64,000 nucleotides of DNA. It comes from Calliopum simillimum. Its lineage: Eukaryota > Arthropoda > Insecta > Diptera > Lauxaniidae. How positions within the stretch are numbered: position 1 is the first letter of the stretch; each line of letters begins with the position of its first letter. The DNA lies in the NCBI GenBank assembly GCA_951812925.1, contig OX638371.1, forward strand, positions 43,498,101-43,562,100. Reading direction: 5' to 3'. Positions 1-12,338 of this stretch are shown here, piece after piece. A program made the position numbers and the translations under genes. The notes under the pieces were generated by a model. It was not told where the DNA came from and did not search any database. It worked only from the letters and a program-made list of their open reading frames with translations.

Positions 1-390
1 ATGTATGCATGCATTTTATAAAATTAAAATTTTAAAGAAATAAACAAAAATGCACATTTATAAATATTTGGGGTGAAAGTATATTTCATTCCCCTCATTT
101 AAAAAAAAAAATCATTAAAATCGGTACAGTTTTGCCGGTTTCCCAAGCAAAATGCTAACGTTACTCCAGTGATAGTCAAATGGATTTATGCAAAAACGCC
201 CTACAATTTAAGTTTTTCCTTCTTCGATAATTTTGTCAATATGCGTTAGTATTATGTGTTAGCGGTAATTATTTACTCATTTTATTAGGTTTAATTGAAT
301 AAATTTGTTTTTCAAGGTTTAAATAATGGTTTGTTCTTTTTATCAGCATTTAAAAACTTTAAATTGAATTATCTCGAAATGCCATTTTTC

Positions 391-427
391 GACTTGGGGC
401 GTTATTGCACGCAACGCCTCAATTATT
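391..427 (+). repeat. Small hairpin motif, copy 1 of 2
   Basis: This is a 36-base motif with a stem (ggcgtt/aacgcc) around a nine-base loop. A near-identical copy lies 51.5 kb away, just after the giant exon (51862-51897), with about four differences. No protein signal is associated with it. Confidence 0.6.
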
Positions 428-670
428 ATCACTGGAAACTCAATTTTCTTTGTTTCTTTTGTCTTTGTTACTTGCGTTAAAAACTCTTAATGCTTTGTTA
501 ATATTGAAGATTTTGAATTTATTCAATATATAGATACTTTCATTATTATTATTGTATAAATATTGCTTTCATTGAAATACATTTTATAACAGTGATTTCT
601 TTTGATATTTAACAAAAGTAATCCTTTGCAACGATTGTAGTAATCCTTATATAAAAAAAACGGAATAAGA

Positions 671-895
671 ATTACAGTAATCGTTCATCGAACGAACTTA
701 AATTACGATTACAGTAATCGTAATTTAGATTTTTTTAAAATTACGATTACAGTAATCGTAATTTAGATTTTTTTTAAATTACGATTACTGTAATCGTAAT
801 CTAAGCTCGTTCGATGAACGATTACTGTAATCCTAATCGTCTTTTTTGTTTTTTACGATTACTGCAATCGTAATCGTTTGCTAATCGTAATCCTT
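671..895. repeat. Cluster of 17-bp palindromes inside a larger inverted repeat
   Basis: Six close variants of acgattacNgtaatcgt occur within 225 bp. Each is a palindrome around a single central base. The cluster is itself an inverted repeat: cgttcatcgaacga at about 682-695 faces tcgttcgatgaacg at about 807-820. I do not recognise a known transposon end here. Confidence 0.75.
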
Positions 896-1554
896 ATCGC
901 CCATCATATTAAAGTAACAAAAAAAAAAATTTTATTGCACTGCAACGCAACTAAACTAAATATTAATACTTGATTCAAGAAGAAAACAAAATAAATGTTC
1001 TGTAATGCACCGAAAATTTTTTTGTTACGTGTATGGCATACGGCTGAATTTAGAAGTAGTCGGTTCGTTGAAAATGTTTAAAATGGGAAAGAAATTTTAA
1101 TTTCATTAAATCTGGTAACAGACTTGAAATTCCTAACCTTTGCCTTTAAAACCTAATTTGAATTATGTTGATATCGTTTTTTTCCTCAGAGATATTCTAA
1201 CCTAAAAAGACAAAAAAGTACAAAAACCCGTTTTTCCAATATTTCGGTCTACGATATCTCTTAGAAAAATGAAGATATCAACATAATTTAAATTAGGTTT
1301 TAAAGAAAAAGATTAGGGTTTTTAAGTAATTTCACCAGATTTATCGAACAAATGATATGTTTAAAAGTTATATACCTTAAAAAAATGGCAAAATCGATTT
1401 TTTTTTTTTGGTTTTTAGGCTAGAATATCTCAAAAACTATATACGATAGAGCAATTCTGACGTCGGATTCGCGTTCAGCATCGCAAAACACATCGAATGC
1501 GATTATTTTGATTTTTGTTTATTGTAGTTAAAAAATTTTTTTTTTTATATATGG
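896..1554. other. AT-rich intronic stretch with a short inverted repeat and a dispersed repeat
   Basis: No coding signal is visible. aaacctaatttgaattatg (from about 1148) is inverted as cataatttaaattaggttt (to about 1298). The segment 1408-1525 (atatctcaaaaactat ... gattttgatttttgtttatt) resembles internal sequence of the foldbacks at 6118-6205, 16180-16275 and 34200-34305. Confidence 0.5.
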
Positions 1555-1930
1555 GAAATGGCCCAATTGGAAAAGGGGTTATCTCAAAATTTAGTCAAGG
1601 AGTCACGAGCGAATGATAAGTAAGCAGAATCTGGAAAAAAATTTGAGGTGCTACGACGTTCGATTTAAAACGGGTTATATTTACATTGTCCTTCCGTTTG
1701 TGACGCAAAGAAGGAAACATGACAGGTATGTAAAGGTATATGAAGCAAAACACGCCAAACGTACTAGCATGCTAAACTACACTACTTCCTAGATGTTCCC
1801 CATATATCTGAAAATAGCGTTTTCTGCACTTTTAATCAAGAATAACTCAGATCTCAGACGTGATGGAAAAAACGGTTGCCAGATTCGGAAGCAGCAAATT
1901 AGTCAATAAAAGTTAATGAGATCAAATTCT
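1555..1930. repeat. Dispersed repeat family D, copy 1 (interrupted)
   Basis: It contains gccagattcgg and ttctgcacttt...aataactc, and it aligns by eye with 18945-19525 and 28395-28900. A fragment of the fly-wide ccttccgtttgtgacgc repeat lies inside it at about 1690-1745. It is non-coding. Confidence 0.55.
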
Positions 1931-1944
1931 GATATTTTGTTGCA

Positions 1945-4215
1945 TAGTGTTATCTGATGCGTACTTTCGTTTTGGTGGATATATCGGAAGAAGACCATAT
2001 TTTGTTCAGTTGAGCAAACGCGCCTTTTGCTTTTGATATTCTTGAATTGATATCCTCTTTTGCTCCACCATCCATGGAGATAATGCTGCCTAAATACGGA
2101 AAGCTATCGACGTTTTCGAAGGCAGATGGTACTGAGAGCAAAGTTATTCCTTTATAATTTCGGCACTGCTTATGTCACCTTTTTTCGGCAATTTGACCAG
2201 CATGCCATGTAGCCAATCTTCGGGCAAACGCTCTTCGCTCCAGATTCTGGAAATCAGAGGATGAAGAATCTTAGCTAATGTAATGGAGCATGCTTTAAAC
2301 AGTTCAGCTGTTATTTGATCAATACCGGCGGCCTTGTTGTTTTTCATGCTTTGGATAGCTTTCACTATTTCATCGTTTGTAGGCGGTTGTGTTTGTATTC
2401 GACTACTGCTGCGAGTCACTGCGGAAGTTGTAGTTGGTGATTCTGCTTGTGGAAATTTGGTAGATGTGGGATTCAGTATGTCACAAAAATACTCTTTTCA
2501 TCCCCTTAATTGGTCGTCCGCGGATGTTAAGAGATTTCCGTTTTTTTCCTTGATAGGACGATGCGGTTGATATCGTAAAGCTGCCTGAGATTTTGAGCAT
2601 AAGCAGCGCTTTCGGCTTCGCTCGCGAGGTCGTTATACATTCTTCTTTTGTCTTGTCTGCACGAACGCCTGACTTCTTTATTGAGAGAGTTAAAGACCTT
2701 TTCGGCGTCGTACTTTTGCGCTCTAGTTTTAGCGTCATCTCTCAGTTTTTCGCGCTTCTTCTTTTTTCTACAAGACACCACGTTGCCTCGCTCAACCAGT
2801 GTTTCTTATTCGAGGGTCGGAACACAAGTATTTTTTCACTGAAGTTTTAGAAAGCAGCCTTAGCGGCACTCCATGATGTTTCAATGCTTTCATCACAATC
2901 GATCGGGGCTGTCTTAAGCTCTGCAACGAAAGACCTGCGGATTTCGTCGTTCTTTAGGTTAAGCATGTCGAATTTTTTTGCCACAGATTGTTCACTGGGA
3001 CGTTTCATGGCAGCAAGTTTTAGTCGAATGACAGCGACGAGAAGATAGTGATCGGAGCCTATATCAGCGGCCTTCTTTACTCGTACGTCCAGAAAACTCC
3101 CTCTCCATTTTCTGTTAATGCAGAAGTGGAGGATTTGGTTTTCAGTGATGTTGTCTGGAGACACCCAAGTAGCTTTATAGCATGTTTTGTGTGGGAAGAG
3201 CGTACCTCCAACGACAAGACCGGCAGTATTGCAGGCGAAACTGAGAATCTCTCCATTGTCATTTCTCGTACCCAAACTATGTTTTCCAATCCCGTGCTCA
3301 AGGTTAAGGTTTTCTGCGCCTACTTTGGCATTCAAATCACCCACAACCATTATGATGTCGTTCTTGTGAGCACTGTTAATCGCTGCAGCTTACTGTAGAA
3401 TTCATCCTTGGTTTCTTCCTCTGCCAACTCGGTGGGCGCGCATGCTTGGAAGACGGTAATATTTTTAGGGGGGTTCGAAATCACCAAATGAGCGTTACGT
3501 TTACAGGCTTCCATTCCATCACTGCCTTTATTTAATTTTTACTTAAAAATCCAACTCCGTTCCTGTGGATGTCACTTTGTGCTCTACCGGAGTATAGAAA
3601 CTTTTCGCCGTCAGGTAGTACATATTCGCCGGCCCCATTCCATCTACACTCGCTTAATCCCAATATTTCAAAGTTAAATATGTGAAATTCTCTTACGGCT
3701 TGATGTATTTTGCTTGTATCATTGAGAGTTCGGACATTCCAAGAGTCGATGCGTGGTTGAGTTTTCATCGGATGGATTTTAAAATTTTGACGAACCATTC
3801 CTAATTATGCATGTTTCTTGTACCCCCAGATCCGATGTGCATGCTGCCGAGGCAAGTGGATTAACCACATTCTGGTGGGTCCCACTTGGAGAGTTATTTT
3901 CCATTGTTTTTCGATCCATGCTTCATTAGTATAATCTTCTCAGCAACGCCCCACGCAGTAAGTTATAAGCTTAAAGCTGAATCCGGCAAGCGCTGCATCT
4001 ATAGACGCTTCAGGATTTTGACAAGATGCTTATTTTAAGGCGGCATCGACTCGCCTTGTCAGTGTCAGTTACGGGCAATGTGGGTTTTTCTTTCGAGGCG
4101 CAACGTTGTCCAACGCTACGGCCTTCCACACCCTGGCTGGTCGCCCGCTATTTAGTCGCCTCTTACGACAGGCATGCTTACCTCGGACATATTCTGATCC
4201 CTTACCCGCAGGAGT
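1945..4215 (-). pseudogene. Dead non-LTR retrotransposon (endonuclease/RT LINE)
   Basis: Read on the minus strand, fragments appear in the correct order for a LINE. An endonuclease N-terminus (DSWNVRTLNDTSKI, ILGLSECRWNG) lies at 3798-3532. Endonuclease continuation in another frame (VVGDLNAKVG, then IGSDHYLLVAVIRLK) lies at 3350-2847. A linker rich in basic residues lies at about 2781-2527. The reverse transcriptase start (NNKAAGIDQITAELFK) lies at 2419-2144, and the late RT segment (FPYLGSIISMDGGAKEDI) at 2141-1950. The stretch between GITLLSVPS and the late segment is missing, so the catalytic YxDD core has been deleted. There are several frameshifts as well. The 5' part (3800-4215) includes the gtcgcctcttacgac block I associate with RTE/CR1-like insect LINEs. 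The clade assignment is tentative. Confidence 0.85.
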
Positions 4216-5005
4216 AGAAAAGTATTAATATTCTTGATCAGGGTGATCCCCTGAGTCGATATAGCTATGTCCGTCTGTCTGGCTGGCTGACTGGGTGACT
4301 GTCTGTGCGTAGAAATATTTTTACAGGAAAACTAAGCAAGATTGGATAAAATTAGGTGCACTGCCTTTGTCGAAAAAGTCAGTTAGTGGGATTGAAAACG
4401 AGCGAAATTGGTCAACTGACACACCTATCGCCCATACAAAAAATATATTCAAAACTCAATTTCAAGAGCATTATTCACGATAGCGGATACAAAATAGACT
4501 TAAAAACTACAAGCTCAAGGCGAACTAGAAGGCGTGGTACCTCCGATATAAGCAATAGTTTCAAAATGCTATTCTGAAAGCGTTTTTTGCACGGATACTA
4601 AGGATAGTAAATGCAACTCTAATCAGGATCTTGGTTCATTCAGACAAGAGGGCATGGAACCGCTACACTAAAAATTTTCAAAATGCTGTAATGCAATCGT
4701 TATTTGAGGTAATGTGACAAAATTTCGCTCAGATACTAGAAATAATTAGTAAAAACTCTGAGCAAAAACTAGACGAACTCAGTATGGGTGTGACACTTCT
4801 CATACAAGCAACATTTTCAAAATGCTGTGCAAGCGTTATTTGAAGTAATGCAGCCAAATTTCGCATATAAAACTTGGAATGTTCAACGCAAGCTCTGAAC
4901 AAAAATGAAACTAGTCCGAACATGGAGGCACCGCAATGCAAGCAAAATTTTCAAAATACTTCAGTGTAGGGTTTTTAATTTTTGGCCAGGCCAAACGTTA
5001 CATTC
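4216..5005. repeat. Fly-wide dispersed repeat (ggcgtggcac family), copy 1
   Basis: It contains ttcttgatcaggg, gtccgtctgtctggctgg and repeated blocks of gcgttatttgaggtaatg...aagagggcatgg. Related blocks occur at 17300-17425 plus 18729-18945, 19919-20190, 23745-24016, 24483-24665 and 26262-26584. It is non-coding and old (diverged copies), and it serves as the landing site for several later elements in this window. Confidence 0.65.
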
Positions 5006-5166
5006 TTACCAGTTCAAATTGATATTAGAATGAGTAATAATATTTAAATTTCAAACTCGCCCCCCTTTTATCATGTTCGCTAAAAGTATGTATGATATTT
5101 TATTTTTTAAATTTGAAACAAATCAAACATAATAAGGAACCATGACGTTCAATTTTATTGTCATTA

Positions 5167-6405
5167 GTGGAGTCAATGAATACATAAAACAGGCAAAATG
5201 AGGAAGTCCTCGAAAAAAGCTCCGATTGCTTTTTTATTATATTTAAAATCAGAAATCTTTAAAGCTGGGACGGAATCATTTATATTTTTTAAACAATGAT
5301 GAGAAGAAAATAACTAAAAATAAAAATAATGCCTCGTAACGTTTTTGAGATATCTTCTCTTCTTATAAATACGACCTGAAATGGTAAAAAATTAATAAAA
5401 ATGTTGGCCCTATTTTTTCTCAAGAATGGCAATAGCGATTTTAATGAAACTTTGGAAAATAGTGCATATTAGCTAAGAATGAAGAATGAGCTAAGCTTTG
5501 ACTTTATAGATACTCATGAAGATGCATGGTACCGATCTAAATTTTAAATTTAATTTGTTCATATCTCGCAAAAATTAAATTTCACTACCTACCGACTATC
5601 AATGTTTTATAAAATGAACAAAAAGTGTACTGGCCAATTTTTAGCAATTGAAAATTTTGATTCAATACTAAACGAAAACTCTTTGCTTAGGATGTCTCAG
5701 AGAATAAAAAAAGAATCGAAATAATTTTAATTAGGTTTTAAAGGAAAAAATTAGTACTTTCTTTTATTTTTCCAGTTAAACATTTCTTAAATTTTAATTA
5801 AAAGTCGTTTTCGAGTAATATTGAATTAAAACTTTCATTGGTTAAAAAATGGTCGTGGCACTTTGCCGATTTCGCCCAATTTTTGCTCACCAGTGATAGT
5901 AGCTGTGTACTTAATTTTATCAAAATTTCCTTTTTGGCTTGCAAGACATAACCAAACTAAAATTTTAATTTACGAGGTCAAAGTCTAGTGTATTCTCCAT
6001 TCTATGCTAATGTGCGTTAGTTTTCGAAGTTTCATTATAATCACTTTTCGTAAGAAAAATAGGGCCAACATTTTTATTTTTATATTTCTACAATTTTAGG
6101 TCGTATAAGAAGAGAAGATATCTCAAAAATAATATGAGATATAGCGATTCTGATGCCAGCATTGCAAACTACATCGACAGTAACTATTTTTATTTTTGCT
6201 TGTTTTAATATTTTTTTGAGTTTTTTTCTCCTCATCATAAGTTTCATAGATATTGCTTAAAAAATATAAATAATTTCGCCCCGGTTCCAAAAACTTTTTG
6301 ATTTTAAATAAAATAAAAAAAAAAAACCAAATTTAAAAAATAAAAAATCATCAAAATCGGTGCTGTTCTTGAGGACTTCTAAGGAAAAGTCTTTATTGAT
6401 TCCAC
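5167..6405. mobile_element. Foldback/MITE with long inverted arms, TA target site (copy 1)
   Basis: The ends are gtggagtcaatgaa and (inverted) ttgattccac, flanked by TA on both sides (5165-5166, 6406-6407). The arms extend inward for several hundred bases, including ggaagtcctcg at 5202 against gaggacttct at 6371. The termini match the element at 15456-16460. No transposase is present, so it is non-autonomous. The TA duplication suggests mobilisation by a Tc1/mariner-type transposase. Confidence 0.8.
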
Positions 6406-6863
6406 TACATCGAAAGCGTAATGAAGTGATAGAAAACATAAAAATCAAGCGAGTAATTTTCCAAAATCTTCTGATGCTGATCTATAAGTTTTCCATACAC
6501 AAATTGAGTTTTTTTTGCCCAAAACAGTCAAAATATTTTGGGAGAGGTCCTATAATACCGCCCGACAAAATTCAACTTTTGGTTGCACAACTGAAAAAAT
6601 CAAAAAATAAAATATGACTATATGATTTTCTGGATCAGTGCGAATTTTTTTTTACAAAGTTATATAAATATTCAAAAATCGATTGAGAAAAAAAAAAAAA
6701 TTCTACCTGATCCAGAAAATCAGAAAAACCCGTTTAGCTTATTTTTAGCCATATTTTTCAGTTGTGCAAAATCGTATCCGACGGTGTATTATGCCAAGTG
6801 ACATATTTTAGTTGGAAGCACAAATTTTTTTTGGCGACCAAACTTAATGTACATAGTACATAC
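6406..6863. other. AT-rich intronic spacer, no gene seen
   Basis: Poly-A/T rich. A small inverted pair (attttctggatcag at about 6626 and ctgatccagaaaat at about 6707) is the only structure noted. Short open frames here have no recognisable content. Confidence 0.4.
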
Positions 6864-6871
6864 ATAAATAT

Positions 6872-9800
6872 TAGGGCTGTACAACGAGCCGAACTAGTTC
6901 GATCAAACTCAAAACTCATGAGCTTTTCACACAATTTCAGCTCAGCTCAACTCAACTCAACTCAGTTCACAAGATCGTGAGTTTTGAGCTGATCGTTTAA
7001 TCGATCAGCGAATTCGTTGTGAGGTGATCGTTTGTTTGTTGAGCTCGTTAGTTATGAGTTTTCTCGTTTGTTTGGTTACGTTCAGCGTGTTCGATATGCG
7101 TTGGATATGATTGCAATCAGCGTTGTAAAAATTGCCTACGAATTGGGATAAGTATTAAGATTTAATATTATACACGAATATTAAACAAATATTTTGCATA
7201 GTTGTTTTTTTGCTCTTAATTCGAAATTGTGACCTTAAAAAAATTTTATATAAAAACTACGAAGCTTTGTAAAATGATTTTCTTTAACTCGGCTGTTGAA
7301 CTTCGACAACTTTCAGGATTGCCACATGTTTTATTTGCTTTGCTTAAACAATACATTTCAAAAAAAAAAATTTAATTTTAGCTTTTAACCGCTTAGATAA
7401 ACTTTTAAAAAATCCAATATATTTTTTTAGGGTTGCCACCTGTTTTTTTTTTAATAAAATCAAAATTTTCCATCAATAAATTGCTAAAATCATCATTTTC
7501 TCTCCATAAATTGACATCTTGGGTCCAAAAAAGACGAAACAAAAATTTAGGGCTGCCATAACAGGGTTGCCAGACGTTTTTTTGCGAAATTGCATTCCTT
7601 TGTCAACTTTTTTTATTGAAAGTTATAGAATCGACCCAAAAACCCATAGTAAATTTTTTGTGGTTGTCACCTGGTTTTTTTAATAAAATCAAAATTTTCT
7701 TTGACTGAATAGCTAAAATCATCATTTTCTCTCTATAAATTGACATATTGGGTCCAAAAACGACGAAACAAAAATTTAGGGTTGCCATATTAGAATTGCC
7801 AGACGTTTTTTTGGAAAATTGTATTACTTTGTCAACTTTCTTTATTGAAAGTTATATAATCGACCCAAAAGCCCATAGTAAATTTTTTGGGGTTGCCACC
7901 TGGTTTTTTTTAATCTGGCAACGCTAAAATGGCAATCCTAAATTTTTGTTTCGTCGTTTTTGGACCCAATATGACAATTTATAGAGAGAAAATTATGATT
8001 TTAGCAATATATTCAAAGAAAATTTTGATTTTAGTAAAAAAACCAGGTGGCAACTCCAAAAAATTTACTATGGGTTTTTGGGTCGATTCTATAACTTTCA
8101 ATAAAGAAAGTTGACAAAGAAATGCAATTTTGCAAAAAAACGTCTGGCAACCCTGTTATGGCACACAGTGAACGGTTTGGCTGAAATTCGTGAATAAATC
8201 GTAGAACTTTTGAAAGGAGTACGCTAGAGACTTCTAATAAATGGCTTTGTAAAGCTTATTTATCAGCCTTTTAAAGAAAAATATGCAAATTAGAAAATTA
8301 TTTTGACATAACCTCAAAAAAGTTGATCAAACATTGGATTTGTTTCAAAAAATCAACTAAATTAAGCGTCACGGCTAGACCAGTGCTTGCTTTAAGCTCA
8401 CAGTTGGATGGTATATTAACTGGAATATTTTAAAATGAAATTCGTGGCAAAAAAAGAAATTCGGTCATTTTGAAAGGTCTAAGATAACCTCAAAGGTGAC
8501 GGGATTCAATACAATTTTTTTATTTATTTCATACAAAATTAAAAAAAGTGTGGCTAGTTTATTGTTTATCGTGAATCTATTGAAGCTTATCCACGATAAT
8601 ATAGAGCACTTACCCCCAAACAGGCCTATAGCACAAGCAAGGGAGAATGACGAAAAATTTCCCGTTGTACGAAGTAAATTTTTTCAGCGGAATAGTCTTG
8701 ATTTATACATGAAAAATAAAGTGTGCAAAGACCATTGCGAAATCGTATGCGCATTAAAAGTTATTCAATGTCAAAGGTCGGAAAAATCAATTTTTTTTAA
8801 ATATCTTTCAAACGGTTACTCCCAAAGAAAAATTTTGAAAATGTGTTTTGTAGCTTAAAAAATTACCTATCCTACCTTTTGCAGTTTACGAGATATGCCA
8901 ATTTTTGTTAACATACTATGAACTATGATAATTTTTTGTTAGTATCATTTAAAAAAATAAAAATATTATGGAAAAAATGTATGGCAAAAGTAAAGTCAAA
9001 TTTTTAAATTGACATATCTCGTAAACTGGAAAAGGTAGGAAAAAAATTTTGCATATTTTTATAGGTAATTTTTTAAGCTACAAAACACATTTTCAAAATT
9101 TTTCTCTGGGAGATTTCGCAATGGTCTTTGCACACTTTATTTTTCATGTATAAATCAAGACTATTCCGCTGAAAAAATTTACTTCGTACAACGGGAAATT
9201 TTTCGTCTTTCTCCCTTGTGCTATAGGCCTATTTGGGGGTAAGTGCTCTATATTATCGTGGATAAGCTTCAATAGATTCACGATAAACAATAAACTAGCC
9301 ACACTTTTTTTAATTTTGTATGAAAAAAATAAAAAAAATTGTATTGAATTCCGTCACCTTTGAGGTAATCTTAGACCTTTCAAAATGACCGAATTTTTTT
9401 TTTTGCTAAGAATTTCATTTTAAAATTTTCCAGTTAATAAACCATCCAACTGTGAGCTTAAAGCAAGCGCTGGTCTAGCCGTGACGCTTAATTTAGTTGA
9501 TTTTTTGAAACAAATCCAATGCTTGATCAACTTTTTTGAGGTTATGTCAAAATAATTTTCTAATTTGCATATTTTTCCTTAAAAGGCTGATAAATAAGCT
9601 TTACAAAGCCATTCATTAGAAGTCTCTAGCGTACTCCTTTCAAAAGTTCTACGATTTGTTCACAAATTTCAGCCAAACCGTTCACTGTGTGGCAACCCTA
9701 AATTTTTGTTTCGTCGTTTTTGGACCCAGAGAGAAAATTTTGATTTTATTTCAAAAAACAGGTGGCAACCCTAAAAAAATTAACTTTTCCATTCAAAATC

Positions 9801-10185
9801 ATTTTTCAAAACGTCTAAGTTTTATTTTCAATTCTATTAAGTTCACAATTTCGATTTAAGACCAAAAAACAATATGCAAAATATTTGTTTAATATTCGTG
9901 TATAATATTAAATCTTAATACTTATCCCAATTCGTAGGCAATTTTCACAACGTTGATTGCAATCATATCCAACGCATATCGAACACGCTGAACGTAACCA
10001 AACAAACTAGAAAACTCATAACTTCAACAAACAAACGATCAGCTTACAATGAATTCGCTGATCGATTAAACGATCAGCTCAAAACTCACGAACTTACGAA
10101 CTGAGTTGAGCTGAGCTGATCGATCTTGGTTCGTTGTGTGTGGCGAAAACTCGAACAGGTTCGATCAGCTCATTGCACAGCCCTA
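6872..10185. mobile_element. 3.3-kb hAT-ended foldback element
   Basis: The termini tagggctgtacaa and ttgcacagcccta are flanked by a perfect 8-bp duplication, ataaatat (6864-6871 and 10186-10193). Both the duplication length and the YAGGGNTG-like end fit the hAT superfamily. Outer inverted arms (6872-7240 against 9855-10185) carry strings of gatcag/ctcaactc motifs. Inner arms (8165-8890 against 9010-9690) form a second, near-continuous palindrome. A 240-bp unit (cgacgaaacaaaaattta...) is repeated at about 7430-7560, 7560-7790 and 7800-7915, and inverted at 7916-8160. Open frames inside (for example 8496-8858) lie in palindromic arms and show no transposase motif, so the element is non-autonomous. 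It ends 45 bp before a cadherin exon. Confidence 0.88.
8165..9690. repeat. Inner palindrome of the hAT-ended foldback
   Basis: The left arm starts cacagtgaacggtttggctg and the right arm ends with its complement, cagccaaaccgttcactgtg. The centre is near 8950. About 70 bp present in the left arm (8761-8830) is missing from the right. The left arm contains ttttgtagcttaaaaaatta, a block that recurs in foldbacks with different ends. Confidence 0.8.
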
Positions 10186-10230
10186 ATAAATATACATACT
10201 GATGTATTAATTACTAAAATTTTATTTTAG

Positions 10231-10414
10231 GTCGTCGATAAGTCAATGCCTGTTTTTAGCAAGCAGTTTTATTCTGATGTAGTCAATGAAAAAATAGATT
10301 TATATTCATCTATATCCATAGTTGCTCAAGCGGAAAGTCCTTTAAACAGGAAACTTATATATACTATCACAAATGGGAATGATGATGAGACATTTGAAAT
10401 TGATTTTATCACAG
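10231..10414 (+). CDS. kug: Fat-like cadherin, exon A (internal, partial cadherin repeat)
   Basis: This internal exon is bounded by a pyrimidine-rich acceptor (tttattttag) and a donor (gtaagt). It reads in frame from VVDKSMPVF to FEIDFIT and leaves one base of a glycine codon (phase 1) that is completed by the exon at 14073. The sequence is the N-terminal two thirds of an extracellular cadherin repeat. The split falls at the usual FxID..TG|xI turn, and the rejoined reading continues as a normal repeat. No start codon or signal peptide is present, so the true 5' exons lie upstream of the window. The gene symbol is transferred from the domain order of the downstream 5.3-kb exon. A hAT-type foldback ends only 45 bp upstream of this acceptor. 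Confidence 0.85.
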
Positions 10415-11028
10415 GTAAGTTGCAAACAATAGATACATTCATGTAGTAGAAACTCGACTCTTGTACGCAATGTAAACCTGACTTCGTGCAAGTTGACGTG
10501 CAGGTTGCCGCAAGTACCGAGATTCTTTTTTCCACACAAATTAAAAGGGGTTTACTTACATTGTTAAGAATTCGAGATTAATTTTATTAAAATAATAATT
10601 CATTTTACTTTTATAATGATAAGTTTAACATGAAATTAAAGAAATTTTTTTTGGGTTTGTTTTGTGCACGCCTGCTTGCTCTGTACTACACTTCTAAGCC
10701 TTTGGAGCGTCATAAGATCGTTTAAGGAAGCATTGTTTTTTTTTTTTAGCTCAGTCCAAGCATGTATTAAATGCTGAATAGCTTCCTTCGTTAAAAAGTA
10801 AAAGCAAGACTGACATTTCGTCAGCATATAAAATACAGGGAACACAGACGACAGCTTTAATCTAGATAAAATCTTAATAATGCAATTGACAGTATCTGCA
10901 TTAAGTAAACAACTGATTTGTTCGTTTACTTGTTTTTTTTTTACAGCACCTGCTCATTATCCTCGAAGCAACGTAATGCGCTTTCTTTTTATTCTCCGCC
11001 TTAAAATTAAAAATTTTATTGGTTTTTC
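10415..11028. other. Intronic stretch, no gene seen
   Basis: This is the start of the intron after exon A. It contains short open frames on both strands but no recognised domain, repeat or RNA. Confidence 0.4.
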
Positions 11029-11487
11029 TATTAATACGAGAGCCGGTGACAGTAAAACTGCACTTACACGGATTTTAAATTTTTTTGTATGAATCGACAG
11101 TGTATGATCATAGGTACAACTTAAGTCAGGTGTGCCAGGAATTATTTTGGCACTAGTATTTTTTAGCAATTTTTGAAATTTGCATTTGCAGAAGCATTTT
11201 TCACTCACATGGATTTCAATTAAAAAAATGCCATTTCATTGCAATTTGTTTTTAATTTGAGAAAAGTTTGGTGTGGCAACTGATATCCTGGCACAAAGGT
11301 CTGGCACACCGATTTAAAGAAAATAATTGCAAAGAAAACTTTTTTCCTTTTTTAATTTGGTCGTTTTTAGCTCTACTTTGAAAATATTTCGGTTTGAAAT
11401 CTCAAAACTTGACCAAAATAATAGTTATATCAATTATATCGAGACCAGTGAGAAGCAGTAACCCATTAATACCCAACGTTTACCACA

Positions 11488-11812
11488 GTAGATGTATATA
11501 TTCTCCTGTAACTCCTAGAAGGAGCATAGGGCAAAACTAAAACGTCTCAACCTGTCACAGTCATTTGCGATGACTTTCTCTATTCTTGGATTACCTTATC
11601 CAGCGACCTTTTCCAGGTGGTTCTCGTTCTACTACGTCTCGTGGACTCCACTCAAGGGCCTGTCGACAGACTTCGCTGTGTAGTTTCTGAAAGTATGACC
11701 AATCCATCTCGTTTGCTACAGGCTTCTGATTACAATTTTAGTGTAATTCGGTGTTTGAGATAGTGCGAAGTGGTCTTGACGTGCCTCCATCCCTATTATT
11801 TCTGAAAGTTAA
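11488..11812 (-). pseudogene. LINE 3' end fragment
   Basis: Read on the minus strand it gives HSEVCRQALEWSPRD and then DCDRLRRFSFALCSF followed by a stop and ggagttacaggagaat. This is the C-terminus and 3' tail of a non-LTR element. A shorter copy of the same 3' end lies at 28030-28115. It is truncated at its 5' end, as is usual for LINE insertions. Confidence 0.7.
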
Positions 11813-12042
11813 AGCTATATTATAAACTTGTACGACAAGTATTTTGGTCAAGTTTTGAGCTTTCACACTTAAGTGTTTTCAAAGTAGAGCTAAAAATGAG
11901 GGAATTAAAAAAAAAAATTTCTTAGCATTTATTTTCTTTAAATCGGTGTGCCAGACCTTTGTTCTAGGATATCAGTTGGCACACCAACCTTTTCTAAAAT
12001 TAAAAAAAAATTCCAACAAAATGGCATTTTTTAAATTAGCCG

Positions 12043-12338
12043 TGTTCACGATCCGGAGCATTTAGACTTGCAAAGTAGCAAAATAGCAATAATTTCCACT
12101 TGATTGTGAGCAATATTATAAGTATAAACATTGCAAGCTACGAAAAAATGTATTTCGCTGAGAAAATCGTATGAGCAAAGAGAACGAGAGCATAAACAAA
12201 AAATTTTTATTTTTAGTATAGAAAATGTAAATGCAAATGCAAATTCAATCCTATATGTTTTGTTGTTGTATAGCAAAATTTTTCAACACCTATTTACAAA
12301 TGCTATGATGCAAGACCTTTTGCATCGGATCGTGAACA
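12043..12338. mobile_element. MITE nested in the foldback
   Basis: The inverted ends are tgttcacgatccg and cggatcgtgaaca. It interrupts the right arm of the surrounding foldback between ttaaattagc and ggtattgaaatccg. It is non-coding. Confidence 0.65.

Noticed and set aside
7603..8114. Paired 61-residue frames of the NFCFVVFGP type on opposite strands
   Set aside because: They are translations of an inverted 240-bp repeat unit; a third partial copy at 9656 is deleted internally. Conservation reflects recent duplication, not coding constraint.
8496..8858. 120-residue open frame that might be a gene
   Set aside because: It lies entirely in one arm of a palindrome, the complementary arm has a similar but broken frame, and the composition is low-complexity with no domain.
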